Positions 18,314 through 28,803 are shown, numbered from the stretch's first letter. The stretch is 64,000 bases of DNA from Rubripirellula lacrimiformis (GCF_007741535.1 NZ_CP036525.1:7316001-7380000), one strand, 5' to 3'. Numbers and translations are program-made. The notes: generated from the sequence alone by a model not told the origin.

Positions 18314-18418
18314 CTATTCGCGTTGCTGCGACAGCTTGAAATAGCGACTGGTGATTTCCGTTTCCAGCCGCTGATAGAACGCTGCGCTTGCGAATCGCTC
18401 TCTTTGTTCACGGCTAAA
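18314..18418 (-). pseudogene. Possible C-terminal gene remnant
   Basis: A 34-residue open stretch ends in TAG at 18314 and reads like the end of a protein (ERFASAAFYQRLETEITS, then RYFKLSQQRE). No start codon is found upstream before the REP-like element at 18436. It may be the tail of a gene cut off by island decay. The rest of 18090-18568 shows no supportable gene. Confidence 0.25.
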
Positions 18419-18435
18419 CGACCGGAAAGTAGGAA

Positions 18436-18475
18436 GTAGGCCGGAACAAGGAGCGCAGCGACGACGATCCGGCAA
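18436..18475. repeat. REP-like palindrome, family A copy 2
   Basis: Second copy of the 40-bp element at 6462-6501, 36 of 40 bases identical. The left arm is less perfect here (gccggaac against gatccggc). Confidence 0.75.
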
Positions 18476-18568
18476 TCACACTTGCGACCAGACTCGCTGG
18501 CTGCCTAGAAATGCCTTGCATTTGCGTCGTCCGGTTCGGCAGAGCGGTCAAGGTCGGGAAACCCATTC

Positions 18569-19438
18569 ATGAAACTCAGCGAAATCCGATCGGACCGGTG
18601 GATCGCTGTGACGGCGTTCGTGATCGCGGCCTGCGTCGCATCGGTGGCTTCGATCGCACCTGCCCAGGATCCCTACGTCGTGATCGAGAGCGGCGAAGAA
18701 GATTTCCCCAGCGCTCAGTTGCCACCACCCGATGAGGAGACATTTTCGGAATCGTTCCACAGCGAGCTGGACGATGACGCAACCCGGAAAGCCAGTAGCG
18801 AAGCGGCGACACTGAATCTGGTGCCGACGGGATTCCTAAGATCCCGGTGGGCGATGACCGATCCAGCCTATGCGGAAAAGTATGCCAACGGTGCTCGCAA
18901 GACCAACCTGCTGAAAAAGATCAAGCAAGCAGCCGACGCTCGCTTTGTCAGAGATTTCGCGGGCTGGTATCTGTCGGGCGGTCTGACTGCGATTGGCGAC
19001 ACACCGGATCCGCTGGGAAGTATCGAGATCGGTGTCACCGGCTATCAGACGTCCTACCTGACCTCACGGCTTGGATTCATCGCGGCCGCCAATGACAAAG
19101 ATTTTTACGTGGGTGGCGAAACCGGCCTGCGGATTCAGACCCCGACACGCTTAGCTCCCTTCGTCGGCGGCGGGTTGTTCTTGGGTGCATCGAGCACGCG
19201 CAGCCCCGCGGAGGACGACAACGTCGACAACGATGATGACGGGGCGGTCGATGAAGACGGAGAAACCGAGTTCGATTTCGACGGTGCTCTGGCGGCCATC
19301 TATCCGGAAGCTGGAGTTCATTTTTGGTGGTCGCCGCGAGTCCGGATCAGCGGTTTTGGCCGGTATCTGATCACGACCGAAGGCCGCAGCGCCGATTCGT
19401 GGTACTACGGTGTATCGATGGCAATCTTGTCGCGTTGA
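18569..19438 (+). CDS. Secreted or outer-membrane protein with Asp-rich loop
   Basis: A 289-residue protein with a signal-type segment (WIAVTAFVIAACVASVASIA, cleavage likely after APAQ). The second half alternates short beta-like strands with turns (GWYLSGGLTAIGD, LAPFVGGGLFLGAS) and ends in an aromatic strand (YYGVSMAILSR), as an outer-membrane barrel would. Near residues 213-230 an acidic loop DDNVDNDDDGAVDEDG resembles a calcium-binding thrombospondin type 3 repeat. I do not recognise a named family. The 200-bp gap to the next gene holds nothing clear. Confidence 0.65.
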   Translation: MKLSEIRSDRWIAVTAFVIAACVASVASIAPAQDPYVVIESGEEDFPSAQLPPPDEETFSESFHSELDDDATRKASSEAATLNLVPTGFLRSRWAMTDPAYAEKYANGARKTNLLKKIKQAADARFVRDFAGWYLSGGLTAIGDTPDPLGSIEIGVTGYQTSYLTSRLGFIAAANDKDFYVGGETGLRIQTPTRLAPFVGGGLFLGASSTRSPAEDDNVDNDDDGAVDEDGETEFDFDGALAAIYPEAGVHFWWSPRVRISGFGRYLITTEGRSADSWYYGVSMAILSR

Positions 19439-19647
19439 CGCCAATCAACCGGACACCTGTTTCTTCCGACGCCCCATTGTCTGGTTGGTAAATCGCTAGC
19501 AAAAGCTGGCCACGACGTTTGACCGAACGTGTCAAAACGGTCGTTCATCTTGCTCGGATCGGTTTCCCATCCCAGTCGCTGCGGCGAATCTTCGCGAACA
19601 GATTCGGACCGCTGCGATAGCCACCTTCTCGCAAAGGACGGTACAAG

Positions 19648-19965
19648 ATGTACGATTTTGATGAACAGAGCTGGGACGATCAGGCTTCAGACGACCAGGC
19701 CTGTTTCGACCAAAACGACTGGAAAGTCACCCAAGGCGGATACCTGATCCAGCGTCTGACACCCCTCGACCTGGACCTCAACCAGGCCCCCGACGCGGCC
19801 GAGTCCAGTGTGGCTGAGTACCGATTCCTGCAGATTGGCACTGGCCAATGGTGCTCGGCCGTTCACGCGACCGTGTTCCCCCAGCCATCGACGGCCGAGG
19901 CTTATGCATGGGAATTCGGCTATGTGATCGGCCGGCATGCCCGCGTCGTCCACCGCCGCTTCTAA
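19648..19965 (+). CDS. Small acidic protein of unknown function
   Basis: A 105-residue ORF with a good ribosome-binding site (aaagga, 8 bases before the ATG). The first 25 residues are very acidic and rich in D, Q and S (DEQSWDDQASDDQACFDQND); the rest looks like a compact alpha/beta domain ending in a basic tail (GRHARVVHRRF). I recognise no family. It precedes the TPR-redoxin gene by 135 bp on the same strand, so co-transcription is possible. Confidence 0.5.
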   Translation: MYDFDEQSWDDQASDDQACFDQNDWKVTQGGYLIQRLTPLDLDLNQAPDAAESSVAEYRFLQIGTGQWCSAVHATVFPQPSTAEAYAWEFGYVIGRHARVVHRRF

Positions 19966-20100
19966 TCATGGAATCAGCCGAGCGACGTGGCAGACTTGGC
20001 AAGACGACCATTGGCGAGACTACAATGGCAAAAACGCGGGCCGCCCATGGCCGGCGTTTGCCCACCTTGATTGCCCTCCCCATCGGTTCTCGGTCCCTCC

Positions 20101-22554
20101 ATGCTCGCTCGCCACCTATTGATTCTGACCGCGTTTGCTTGTTTTTCTGTGCCGCCCACCACCGGCGCGGCCCCCGTGACGGGTGCCGAACCCAACAAGT
20201 CTGTCGCACCAGACAAATCCGTCACCCCGGATGCAGCATCCAAAACGGAAAAGCCAGCCCCCGACGCCGACACAGAGGCAACCGACACAGAGGCAACCGC
20301 CCCCGATGCCGACGTCACCGATGCCGACGTCACCGATGCCGACGTCACCGATGCGGGCCACAGCTATCACGGCGAAGCGTTCAACGAAGGACCACGGCAA
20401 GCGGCGCACCGGATTGCGGGAATCCCGGCGGTCGATTTTCCCACGTCTAGCGAATCGGGATCCGCGCAGGAGTTCTTCGAACAGGGCGTCGGCCAGCTGC
20501 ACGGTTTCTGGTACTTGGAAGCCGAACGGTCGTTCCGGCAAGCGGTCAGCGAAGATCCGGACATGGCGATGGGATATTGGGGGCTGGCCATGGCCAACAT
20601 CAACAATGCAACCCGAGCCCGGGGTTTCATCGACAAGGCGATGGAGCGAAGGGAAAAGCACACCGATCGTCGCGAGCGGCTGTACATCGAAGCCTTGGAT
20701 CGATGGACACCCAAGACCGTCGATGACGACGCCAAGAAACCGACCAGCGATGAAAAGAAAGATGCCAAACGAAAACGGACCGAACGTTACATCGCTGACC
20801 TAGAAGGCATCTTGCATGAATTCCCGCACGACGTGGAAGCCAGAGCGTTCTTGGTTTTGGCGTTGTGGATGGGCGACCGTGACGGAGTAAAACTGGCCAG
20901 CCGTTACGCCGTGGACGCTTTATTGGGACAGATCTTCGACGCCAACCCCATGCACCCGGCCCATCACTATCGGATCCACCTGTGGGATTCCAAACGTCCC
21001 GAGAACGCCTTGGAATCTGCGGCCAAGTGTGGTCCGTCCGGCCCCGGCATCGCGCACCTGTGGCACATGCCCGGACACATCTATTCGAAACTGAAACGAT
21101 ACAACGACGCCGCCTGGCAACAGGAAGCATCCGCTCGCGTGGACCATGCCCAAATGATCCAAAACCGGCTGATGCCTGACCAGATCCATAACTTCGCCCA
21201 CAACAACGAATGGTTGGTCCGGAATCTGTTGCATGTCGGTCGTGTCGATGACGCGTTGGACCTGGCTCGCAACTTAGTCTCGCTGCCGCGTCACCCCAAA
21301 TACAACTCGCTGGCCAAAGGCGGCAGCTACAAATACGGGCGTCAACGCTTGCTGCAAACGTTGACCCAATACGGACTGTGGGACGACCTGCTGGGGGAAG
21401 CCGGCGGCATGTTCCTGGTCCCCACCGACGACGCCAAAGAACAAGAAGAATGGATGGGATGGCTAGCCGTCGCCCAGTTCCAAGCGGACAATGGCAAACC
21501 ATCTGAAGGGGCGCGGATCCACCGCTCGCTCCAACGCCGCAAACTAGCACTGCAGGGTCAACTGTTGGACCTGGCGGAACCACAGAAAACCGACGATGCG
21601 GATTCCAAGGAACAAGACGATGCACCCGAGTCGCCCAGTCGCGACGAGATCAAGAAACATCTAGACGGGATCAAGAAAGTCATCGCACGCGTTGCCGCGG
21701 CATCGGCAGCACGCCGAAAAGACCTTGATGCATTCCGCCGCAACGCCAAGATTGCAAAACTGGATGCCGTGATCGAAGCCCAGTGGCTGGCCCAGGCGGG
21801 CGACTTGGACGAAGCCCTGCAAGCGGCTCGCAAAGCCGCCAAGTCCGGCAAAGGCGAAGTCCGCCCGCAAGCGGTGTTGGTCGATCTAGCATGGAAGATC
21901 GGCGACAAAGAACAGGCACTTCGCGAATTCGAAAAGCTGCGTTCGTTGGCGGCAGTGGCCGATCTGACCACGCCGCTGCTGGCAAAACTGCAACCGGTTG
22001 CCGATGCCGCCAAGATCGAAGGCGACTGGCGAATCGCTGCCGAACCGGCTGATGACTTGGGTCAACGACCGCCGCTGGACACCCTGGGACCGTTTCGTTG
22101 GCGACCGTACGCCAGCGAGTCGTGGGGCGCCAAGATGGCGGACGGGACCCTGGTTGCCGGCGACCAGTATGATGGGAAACCACACATCATGATTTTCTAT
22201 CTGGGATTTGGATGCCTGCACTGCATCGAACAGTTGCACACGTTCCAGCCCCGCATGAAAGAGTTCCAAGACATGGGGATCGATGTGGTTGCGCTCAGCA
22301 CCGAAAGCATCGACGAACTGAAAACGGGCCTGGAATCGTTCGACCAGGAGATGTCGATCCCGTTGATGTCGGATTCCGACCAGCACATTTTCCGGTCCTT
22401 CCGCTGCTGGGACGATTTCGAAGACCAGCCGCTGCACGGTACTTTCCTGATCGACTGTCAGGGCAAAGTTCGCTGGCAAGACATCGGTTATGAACCGTTC
22501 AACGACGTCGATTTCTTGCTGAAAGAATCCAAGCGACTGCTGAACCTGCCCTAA
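20101..22554 (+). CDS. TPR protein with C-terminal thioredoxin-like (redoxin) domain
   Basis: An 817-residue exported protein. The ATG at 20101 gives a signal peptide (MLARHLLILTAFACFSVPPT). A low-complexity linker follows with the tandem units DTEAT and DADVT (15-bp DNA repeats), then a long helical TPR-like region (residues about 110-600; for example AERSFRQAVSEDPDMAMGYW). The last 150 residues are a redoxin/AhpC-TSA fold: FYLGFGCLHCIEQLHTF carries a CLHC active site, with TFLIDCQGKVRWQDIGY as the usual late strand. A periplasmic thiol-disulfide or peroxide role on bound partners is likely (inference). The stop codon overlaps the stop of the topoisomerase B gene on the other strand. Confidence 0.8.
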   Translation: MLARHLLILTAFACFSVPPTTGAAPVTGAEPNKSVAPDKSVTPDAASKTEKPAPDADTEATDTEATAPDADVTDADVTDADVTDAGHSYHGEAFNEGPRQAAHRIAGIPAVDFPTSSESGSAQEFFEQGVGQLHGFWYLEAERSFRQAVSEDPDMAMGYWGLAMANINNATRARGFIDKAMERREKHTDRRERLYIEALDRWTPKTVDDDAKKPTSDEKKDAKRKRTERYIADLEGILHEFPHDVEARAFLVLALWMGDRDGVKLASRYAVDALLGQIFDANPMHPAHHYRIHLWDSKRPENALESAAKCGPSGPGIAHLWHMPGHIYSKLKRYNDAAWQQEASARVDHAQMIQNRLMPDQIHNFAHNNEWLVRNLLHVGRVDDALDLARNLVSLPRHPKYNSLAKGGSYKYGRQRLLQTLTQYGLWDDLLGEAGGMFLVPTDDAKEQEEWMGWLAVAQFQADNGKPSEGARIHRSLQRRKLALQGQLLDLAEPQKTDDADSKEQDDAPESPSRDEIKKHLDGIKKVIARVAAASAARRKDLDAFRRNAKIAKLDAVIEAQWLAQAGDLDEALQAARKAAKSGKGEVRPQAVLVDLAWKIGDKEQALREFEKLRSLAAVADLTTPLLAKLQPVADAAKIEGDWRIAAEPADDLGQRPPLDTLGPFRWRPYASESWGAKMADGTLVAGDQYDGKPHIMIFYLGFGCLHCIEQLHTFQPRMKEFQDMGIDVVALSTESIDELKTGLESFDQEMSIPLMSDSDQHIFRSFRCWDDFEDQPLHGTFLIDCQGKVRWQDIGYEPFNDVDFLLKESKRLLNLP

Positions 22555-24467
22555 ACGTCGATCGCTTCGGCGTGTTCGGCGCGGTCCATGATAAAACGGA
22601 AGCGAGCCGATGCGTCGCGTCCCATCAGATCGCTGATGATGCGATCGGTTTCCAAGTGGTCGTCGATTTCGACTTTTTCGAGGCGACGGGTGCGGGGGTC
22701 CAAAGTGGTTTCCCACAGCGTCTTGGGCATCATTTCGCCGAGGCCTTTGAAGCGAGTGATTTCCGGCTTGGCACGCCCCCCGTGTTCTCGGATGATCCGT
22801 TCGCGATCCGGTTCATCGGCCGCCCAATACGTTTCTTTGCCAAGATCGATTCGGTACAGCGGGGGTACCGCGATGAACAACCGCCCACCGGCAATCAAGG
22901 CTGGCATGTGGCGATAGAAGAACGTCAACAACAAGGTCGTGATGTGATGGCCGTCGCTATCGGCATCGGCCAACAGAATCACTCGATCGTAACGCAGGGC
23001 GGCCAAGTCCAAACTCGGACCGATCCCACATCCCAACGCAGCCACCAGATCCTGGATTTCTTTGTTTTCCAGGATCTTCTTTAGCGTCGCGCTTTCGGTG
23101 TTCAGCACCTTTCCACGCAGCGGCAGGATTGCTTGATGGTTCCGGTCACGCCCCTGTTTGGCACTCCCACCGGCCGAATCACCTTCGACGATGAACAGTT
23201 CGGAATTCCCTTTGCCACCGGAAACGCAATCGGAAAGTTTGCCCGGCAACATCGTCCGTTTGCTGCCGCCTTTTCGAGAAATCGCGTTGGATGCCGCGCG
23301 AGAAGCCTCGCGAGCTCGGGCGGCGGCGATGATCCGCGCGATCACCGAATCGGCGACGCTGCGGTTGTTGTTCATCCACTGTTCCATCGCCGGGCGAACA
23401 GCGGCTTCGACGGTGGCCTGCACTTCGGGATTGTTCAGCCGGTCTTTGGTTTGTCCTTGGAACTGCGGTTCGGAGATGAACACCGACAGGATGGCGACCA
23501 TCCCTTCGCGAATATCTTCGGTCGTGATTTTGACACCGCGTGGCGTCAAGCTGTGGGTATCGATGTAGTTCCGAACAGCTTTGTTCAGCCCGCTGCGGAA
23601 CCCGTTTTCGTGGGTCCCGCCGCTGCCGGTGGGAATCCCGTTGACGTAACTGCGGACATGTTCGTCGGTGGACTCGGTCCACTGGACAGTGACTTCTAGC
23701 CGCGCGTCGGAATCGTCTTTGCGGAGCGTGAAGGGCAGTTCGTGGATCGCCCGAGCACTGCGTTCTTTCAGAACTTTGGCCAGGTAGTCGACGATGCCCT
23801 GTTCGTGCAGAAACGTTTCTTTTGTTTTCGCCGCTTCGTCGATGTAGGTGACTTTGACGCCACGGTGCAGGAAGCTGGCCGTTTCCAAACGCGCACGGAT
23901 CAGCCCGCTGTCGAAGTCGGTTTTGGGGAAGATCGTTGGATCAGGCGTGAACGTGATCGTCGTCCCGGTTCCACGCACCGCACCTTTTAGCTTCTGCAAC
24001 TTGCTGGTGGCGTGCCCCTTCGCAAAGGTCATCCGATACTGCACGCCATCGCGTTTGATGACGGCGATCAGTTCTTTCGACAGGGCGTTGACGACCGATG
24101 CACCGACACCGTGCAATCCGCCTGCGGTCTTGTAGTTCCCTTCGTCGAACTTGCCACCGGCATGCAACACGGTCAGAACGGTTTCGAGTGCCGATTTTTT
24201 CGTCTTGCTGTTTCGATCAACAGGGATCCCGCGGCCGTTGTCTGATACCGAAACGGTGCGACCGTCCTTTTGCAGGGTGACCGTGATCTCGGTCGCGTGG
24301 CCGTTCATCGCTTCGTCAACACTGTTGTCGACGACTTCCCAAATCAGGTGATGCAGCCCCTGGGACCCAACGCCACCGATGTACATCCCGGGACGTTTGC
24401 GAACTGGTTCAAGCCCTTCCAAGACGGTGATGTCATCACCACCGTAACGTTTGGTTGCAGTCGACAT
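22551..24467 (-). CDS. parE: Type IIA topoisomerase subunit B (ParE/GyrB)
   Basis: A 638-residue ATPase subunit, from the ATG ending at 24467 (MSTATKRYGG). The GHKL ATP-binding site shows VDNSVDEAMNG, DNGRGIPVD and GGLHGVGASVVNALS. The TOPRIM metal site shows EGDSAGGSAKQGRD near residue 430 and LADADSDGHHI near 510, and the C-terminal FKGLGEM motif is present. With subunit A upstream on the same strand it forms the heterotetramer that passes DNA duplexes. The length and lack of the extra E. coli GyrB insert fit ParE or a compact GyrB; the choice of ParE is provisional. Its stop shares bases with that of the convergent redoxin gene. Confidence 0.88.
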   Translation of the reverse strand: MSTATKRYGGDDITVLEGLEPVRKRPGMYIGGVGSQGLHHLIWEVVDNSVDEAMNGHATEITVTLQKDGRTVSVSDNGRGIPVDRNSKTKKSALETVLTVLHAGGKFDEGNYKTAGGLHGVGASVVNALSKELIAVIKRDGVQYRMTFAKGHATSKLQKLKGAVRGTGTTITFTPDPTIFPKTDFDSGLIRARLETASFLHRGVKVTYIDEAAKTKETFLHEQGIVDYLAKVLKERSARAIHELPFTLRKDDSDARLEVTVQWTESTDEHVRSYVNGIPTGSGGTHENGFRSGLNKAVRNYIDTHSLTPRGVKITTEDIREGMVAILSVFISEPQFQGQTKDRLNNPEVQATVEAAVRPAMEQWMNNNRSVADSVIARIIAAARAREASRAASNAISRKGGSKRTMLPGKLSDCVSGGKGNSELFIVEGDSAGGSAKQGRDRNHQAILPLRGKVLNTESATLKKILENKEIQDLVAALGCGIGPSLDLAALRYDRVILLADADSDGHHITTLLLTFFYRHMPALIAGGRLFIAVPPLYRIDLGKETYWAADEPDRERIIREHGGRAKPEITRFKGLGEMMPKTLWETTLDPRTRRLEKVEIDDHLETDRIISDLMGRDASARFRFIMDRAEHAEAIDV

Positions 24468-24664
24468 GAAAAACAGATGGTGATGGTTGGAGAACAAAGG
24501 GGGGGGGTAGTGAGGGCGAAGGATCACTCCGCCCCCCATGAATCATAGCCAGAGAATCGCAGTCACCGAATCAACGCCACCGAATCCACATCTACGGCCG
24601 CCAGCAATGATTCGCGTGTCCCGTGGCATCCTGTGGAAACCGGCGAAACGGTTCCACCGGTGAT

Positions 24665-27103
24665 TTAAGCGTCATCGTCCAAGACGGGCGGAGCTTCCAG
24701 CGGGGGCGAAACGATCTCGTCGATCTTGCCATTCTTTTGGATCTCGTTGCCCCGACCGCCCCGTGAGGTGACACGATACTTGGCGGTCGAGATGGTTTTC
24801 TTGGCACCCCGATTGGTGACCACCGTCAATAGATCTCGGTCTCCTGTCGACGGCTTGAACCCCAACAATTGGTCATCGGCAGACAGACGGATCAACGTGA
24901 CCCCTTTTCCGGCACCCGATAGATAGTTGATTTCTTCGGCCGGACAGACCATCGCCCGACATTCACGCGATACCGCCAAAATCGTTTCGCTGCCGTGGAT
25001 CGCGACCACATCGATGACTCGCGCCGTACCGGCGACACGGGCAAAGCGGCGACCGTTACGGGTCGATGGTTCGACAAACGATTGCAGACCAAATCGCAGT
25101 GCAAACCCGTTGGTGGTGGCGGCCAACGCGTGGGTGTGGGGGCACAGATCGGGTTTCTTCGGATCTTCGGAAATGTCACCGATGACCCTGGGGTCAAAGG
25201 ACATCACAGCAACGATCTTCTCGCCGTCCTTCATTTTGAACAGTTTTTGAATCGGTTCGCCGAACCCTGTTGATGCGGGCACATCGATCATGCGAGCGGT
25301 GTAGCAGACGCCCATCGACGAGAAGAATCCGATGGTTTCGCGGGTGCTGCCGGCGACACAGGCCAGCACGCTGTCGCCCTGACGCAGACGGCTCTTCGAC
25401 GGATCGGCGATCTGTTTTTGACGCTTTACCCAGCCATCGGTTGTGACCAGGATATGGCATTCCTCGGCGATGATAAAATCTTCGGCCGTGTATTCTTCTT
25501 CTTCGACCGTGTCGATCGACGAACGGCGTTTGGCGGCATCCGATTTGCCAAAATCTTCGATCAAGGCTTCGATTTCACCACGAACGATCTGCCATCGCCC
25601 GGATGCATTCGTATCGTCGGTCGCTTCGCTAAGCAGTTTGCGAATCTCGCGTGCGCGTTTGTTCTTGTCTTTCAGTTCGTCCAGGATCAGGTTGATTTCT
25701 AGACGGGCCAAGCGATACAGCTTGAGCTCCAAAATCGCGTCGGTTTGATCTTCGTCCAGCCCACCGCCCTTGGCAGTGGGTGGGAATCGTTTCATGATTT
25801 TGGTTGCGGCGTCGGCTTTCCCATCACTGCGACGGATGATCTGAATGATTTCATCCAGCGCGTCGAAGATTAACGCAAACCCGTTCAGCAGGTGAATCCG
25901 ACGTTCCAGGGCTGCCAATTCATTTTCCAGCCGCCGCGTGACGACATCCAAACGAAAATGCAGGAAGTGCCACAGAATTTCTTTCAGGCTTAGCCGGTTG
26001 GGTGCCCCGACCTCTGGATTTTCAGTCGGCACCAAACACGTCAAGTTGACGTTGAAGTTGTTCTGCAGCTGCGTGTGCTTGAACAGGTACGCCAACACTT
26101 TGTTTTCGTCAGCGTCCTTTTTCAGCACCAGGTCGACGCGAATGTCTTCGGTCGAAAGGTCACGGACCTCGGTCACCAAGGGCAACTTGCCGCTGTAGAT
26201 GATTTCGGCGATCCGTTCGACCATCAACGCTTTGTTGACGCCGAACGGGATCGAATCGATCTGCAGCACGCGATTGCCGTCGATCTTGACCAATTTGGTC
26301 GTCCCGCGCAGTTTGATCGTGCCGGATCCGGTGGCGTAGATGTCGCGCAGTTCGTCCTTGGTATTGGTGATCTGCCCACCGGTGGGGAAATCCGGTCCCT
26401 GAACCGCGTCATTGGCGACCAATTGGTAGTCTTTGACTTCGGCATCGCGCAGCAGTTTCAGCAGCGCATTGCAGACCTCTCGCAGGTTATGCGGCGGAAT
26501 GTTGGTCGCCATCCCGACCGCGATCCCGGTCGCTCCGTTGACCAGCAAATTGGGCACACGGCTGGGCAACACGACCGGTTCTTCGCGGCTGCCGTCGTAG
26601 TTGGGTTTGAAGGCGACCGTTCGGGTGGCCAGGTCAGCCAGCACTTCCGAGGCGATTGGTGACATCCGACATTCGGTGTACCGCATCGCCGCCGCATTGT
26701 CGCCATCGACGCTGCCGAAGTTCCCGCTACCGTCGACCAACGGCATCCGCAGCGAGAACGGCTGTGCCATCCGCACCATGGCTTCGTAGATCGAACTGTC
26801 CCCGTGTGGGTGGAACCGCCCCATCACGTCTCCGACGACCTTGGCGCACTTGACGTGCTTGCTGGTCGCCGTCAGCCCTTGGCCGGACATGGTGTATAGA
26901 ATCCGCCGCTGGACCGGTTTCAGCCCGTCTCGGACGTCTGGCAGGGCGCGGCTGGTGATGACCGATAGCGAGTAGTTGAGGTACTTTTCCTGGGCCGCTT
27001 GGCGCAGGGGGACACCGACCAGATTCTCGCCGATGGCATCAAAGAGCGAATCATCGCCCGAACCGCCATTTGCCTTCGAATTACGTTTACGACGCTTTGC
27101 CAC
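24665..27103 (-). CDS. parC: Type IIA topoisomerase subunit A (ParC/GyrA)
   Basis: An 812-residue DNA-breakage subunit. The quinolone-region motif is [20 protein letters not shown], with serine at the E. coli GyrA Ser83 position and glutamate at the Asp87 position. The catalytic tyrosine lies in [10 protein letters not shown] long coiled-coil gate follows, then a beta-pinwheel C-terminal domain. No canonical QRRGGKG GyrA box is seen in the first blade; the only similar string, TSRGGRG, is near the C terminus. That argues for topoisomerase IV over gyrase, but phylogeny would be needed. It lies 197 bp upstream of subunit B on the same strand. Confidence 0.85.
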   Translation of the reverse strand: MAKRRKRNSKANGGSGDDSLFDAIGENLVGVPLRQAAQEKYLNYSLSVITSRALPDVRDGLKPVQRRILYTMSGQGLTATSKHVKCAKVVGDVMGRFHPHGDSSIYEAMVRMAQPFSLRMPLVDGSGNFGSVDGDNAAAMRYTECRMSPIASEVLADLATRTVAFKPNYDGSREEPVVLPSRVPNLLVNGATGIAVGMATNIPPHNLREVCNALLKLLRDAEVKDYQLVANDAVQGPDFPTGGQITNTKDELRDIYATGSGTIKLRGTTKLVKIDGNRVLQIDSIPFGVNKALMVERIAEIIYSGKLPLVTEVRDLSTEDIRVDLVLKKDADENKVLAYLFKHTQLQNNFNVNLTCLVPTENPEVGAPNRLSLKEILWHFLHFRLDVVTRRLENELAALERRIHLLNGFALIFDALDEIIQIIRRSDGKADAATKIMKRFPPTAKGGGLDEDQTDAILELKLYRLARLEINLILDELKDKNKRAREIRKLLSEATDDTNASGRWQIVRGEIEALIEDFGKSDAAKRRSSIDTVEEEEYTAEDFIIAEECHILVTTDGWVKRQKQIADPSKSRLRQGDSVLACVAGSTRETIGFFSSMGVCYTARMIDVPASTGFGEPIQKLFKMKDGEKIVAVMSFDPRVIGDISEDPKKPDLCPHTHALAATTNGFALRFGLQSFVEPSTRNGRRFARVAGTARVIDVVAIHGSETILAVSRECRAMVCPAEEINYLSGAGKGVTLIRLSADDQLLGFKPSTGDRDLLTVVTNRGAKKTISTAKYRVTSRGGRGNEIQKNGKIDEIVSPPLEAPPVLDDDA

Positions 27104-27497
27104 GCCAGAAGCTTCCTTGTCTGTGAATCGTTTGCAGGGGTGCCGAGCCGAGAAGTTAGGCAGTTTGTGCCGATCACGCCAGACGAGTCGATTGTGGCCC
27201 CCCTGCGGTATCTTCGGCTACGACCGATTGTTCCTGCAGATCTCATGATTCTGACCCCACCGGTTGCGGGAATCTGAGGGTGCCAGATTGCAAAGATCAT
27301 CCCGGCAATGCTGAAAAGCCGAAATCAACGAAGCCTGGGGTTCGCCAACAACCCCCTGCGGAACAAAGAATCACTGCGTCGACGGCCATTTCCTACGAAT
27401 GGACTCCACCGGCGCCCCATCAAGCATTGCCCACCGAAACCGAACAACACCCTTGGTGAAACCGGTTTGGGGACGAGGTTCACGGAGGAACCGAGCC
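27104..27497. other. Intergenic region between topoisomerase A and secreted-protein genes
   Basis: A 394-bp divergent gap. It must hold the promoter of the topoisomerase genes and that of the small secreted protein. I see no clear consensus promoter, hairpin or extra gene. The frame from 27399 is open but only the part from 27498 has signal-peptide character. Confidence 0.4.
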
Positions 27498-28055
27498 ATG
27501 AAGTTTCGATCTATCCACACTCTGGTTCCCGCCTTGGCGGTTGCCCTGACCACATTCTGCGGTTCCTCGGCCGAGGCTCAGGAATACATCGTTAGCGAAC
27601 AAGTCGTCAGCGACGTCAAGGTCGAAGGCGGATTCACCGGCAGCCAGTACGCGGGCGATTACGGATCCCAGGGCGAAGTGGTCAGCAGCGGTTCCGGAAA
27701 CTGCGCCAGCGGCAACTGCGGCGGATCTTACGTCGGCGACATGTCCGGTGGAGTGGTCAATCGAAGCTATGGCCAACCCGACCTGTTCTACAACTATTAC
27801 ACCAAGGGCAACGCCAACGGTGTCAACGCCAAGATGTACGTGTCACCGATGCCGGTGCCAGCAAATGTCGGGCACACGCACATGACGTATCAACCGTTCT
27901 ATCCCGAAGAAATGCTTTATTGGCATAAAAATAAGTTTCACAACAATTATGACAACGGGCGCGGCATGAATCGTACCCGTGCGATGTATTACAGCCCGCC
28001 TGTCCGCCAAACAGCAAGTAACCTGTATTGGAACTTCCTGCGGATCCCTCGCTAA
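27498..28055 (+). CDS. Small secreted protein, planctomycete type
   Basis: A 185-residue protein starting at the ATG at 27498, which has a strong ribosome-binding site (ggagg). The signal peptide is clear (LVPALAVALTTFCGSSAEAQ). The mature part is rich in G, S, Y and N, with two cysteines in CASGNCGG, then tyrosine/asparagine-rich segments (YNYYTKGNANGVNAKMY) and a basic end. No family recognised. A second small secreted Y/N-rich protein follows at 28220, so the two may form a surface pair. Only the two genes and the nearby Tad genes hint at a cell-surface role. Confidence 0.7.
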   Translation: MKFRSIHTLVPALAVALTTFCGSSAEAQEYIVSEQVVSDVKVEGGFTGSQYAGDYGSQGEVVSSGSGNCASGNCGGSYVGDMSGGVVNRSYGQPDLFYNYYTKGNANGVNAKMYVSPMPVPANVGHTHMTYQPFYPEEMLYWHKNKFHNNYDNGRGMNRTRAMYYSPPVRQTASNLYWNFLRIPR

Positions 28056-28219
28056 CGGCAGCTGGATTTTACGATCCATCGAATCGTTGGAATCGCTGAC
28101 ACCGGCACATTCGCCGGACATCGGCGAATGATGCGGACCACTTTGGATCTGCCCATCTTAGAGTCCGCAGTACCGATGGTTCCTTTACCAACCCCCTTTG
28201 TCTTCCGAGAACTTCAATC

Positions 28220-28597
28220 ATGATCCACCGAATCATTCTCGCCGCCGGTTTGATCGCCTCGGCGGTCGCGGTCAACGGCACGACCGCCCAAGCAGGCGAC
28301 CCGTATGCGGTGGCTCAGGTTTGGAACCACAACTATTCGATGAACCGTCCTTGGCACGGGAACTACTACAACCAAAGCTACGGCCAACCATTGGCTTTGG
28401 TGGTTCCGCCGACCGCCCACATGCGACAAACCTTGTCGTGGGGCGTCAGCCAGAACAAGACGTATCCGATTCACCACCAGTTCGGCCGCAGCGCTCATTC
28501 GCAGCCTCGCGCCGGCCAGGGCAATTTCCAACCGACGCCTATCTGGCCTAGTCATACCGATCAATTCGGTACGTACTATGTACGGGGCCCTTGGTAA
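28220..28597 (+). CDS. Small secreted protein, planctomycete type
   Basis: A 125-residue protein with a signal peptide (IILAAGLIASAVAVNGTTAQ, cleavage near AQAG). The mature 100 residues are rich in Y, N, H, Q and P (HGNYYNQSYGQPLALVVPP). The composition resembles the preceding secreted protein, and both contain a SYGQP string, suggesting related function. A strong intrinsic terminator follows at 28631. No known family recognised. Confidence 0.65.
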   Translation: MIHRIILAAGLIASAVAVNGTTAQAGDPYAVAQVWNHNYSMNRPWHGNYYNQSYGQPLALVVPPTAHMRQTLSWGVSQNKTYPIHHQFGRSAHSQPRAGQGNFQPTPIWPSHTDQFGTYYVRGPW

Positions 28598-28630
28598 ATC
28601 ACCAGGATCTGCCGCTTCTAACGCAGCGCG

Positions 28631-28670
28631 AAGCCGAGTGTCTCTGGAAACAGAGGCACTCGGCTTTTTT
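28631..28670 (+). terminator. Rho-independent terminator
   Basis: A 16-bp stem (aagccgagtg with cactcggctt, plus an inner five pairs) is capped by a gaaa tetraloop and ends in six T residues. It closes the transcript of the two small secreted proteins. Confidence 0.9.
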
Positions 28671-28803
28671 CGTGCGCCGATCGCAGCACCAGCACCCGGC
28701 CCCGACGAACAGACCAGCAGGTGGCCCGAGATGACAAGGCAAGAAACCCATCAGTCGGTGGTTCGCGAGAGCCGTACCCAGCAGGAACATTCGGGCGGGC
28801 GAC

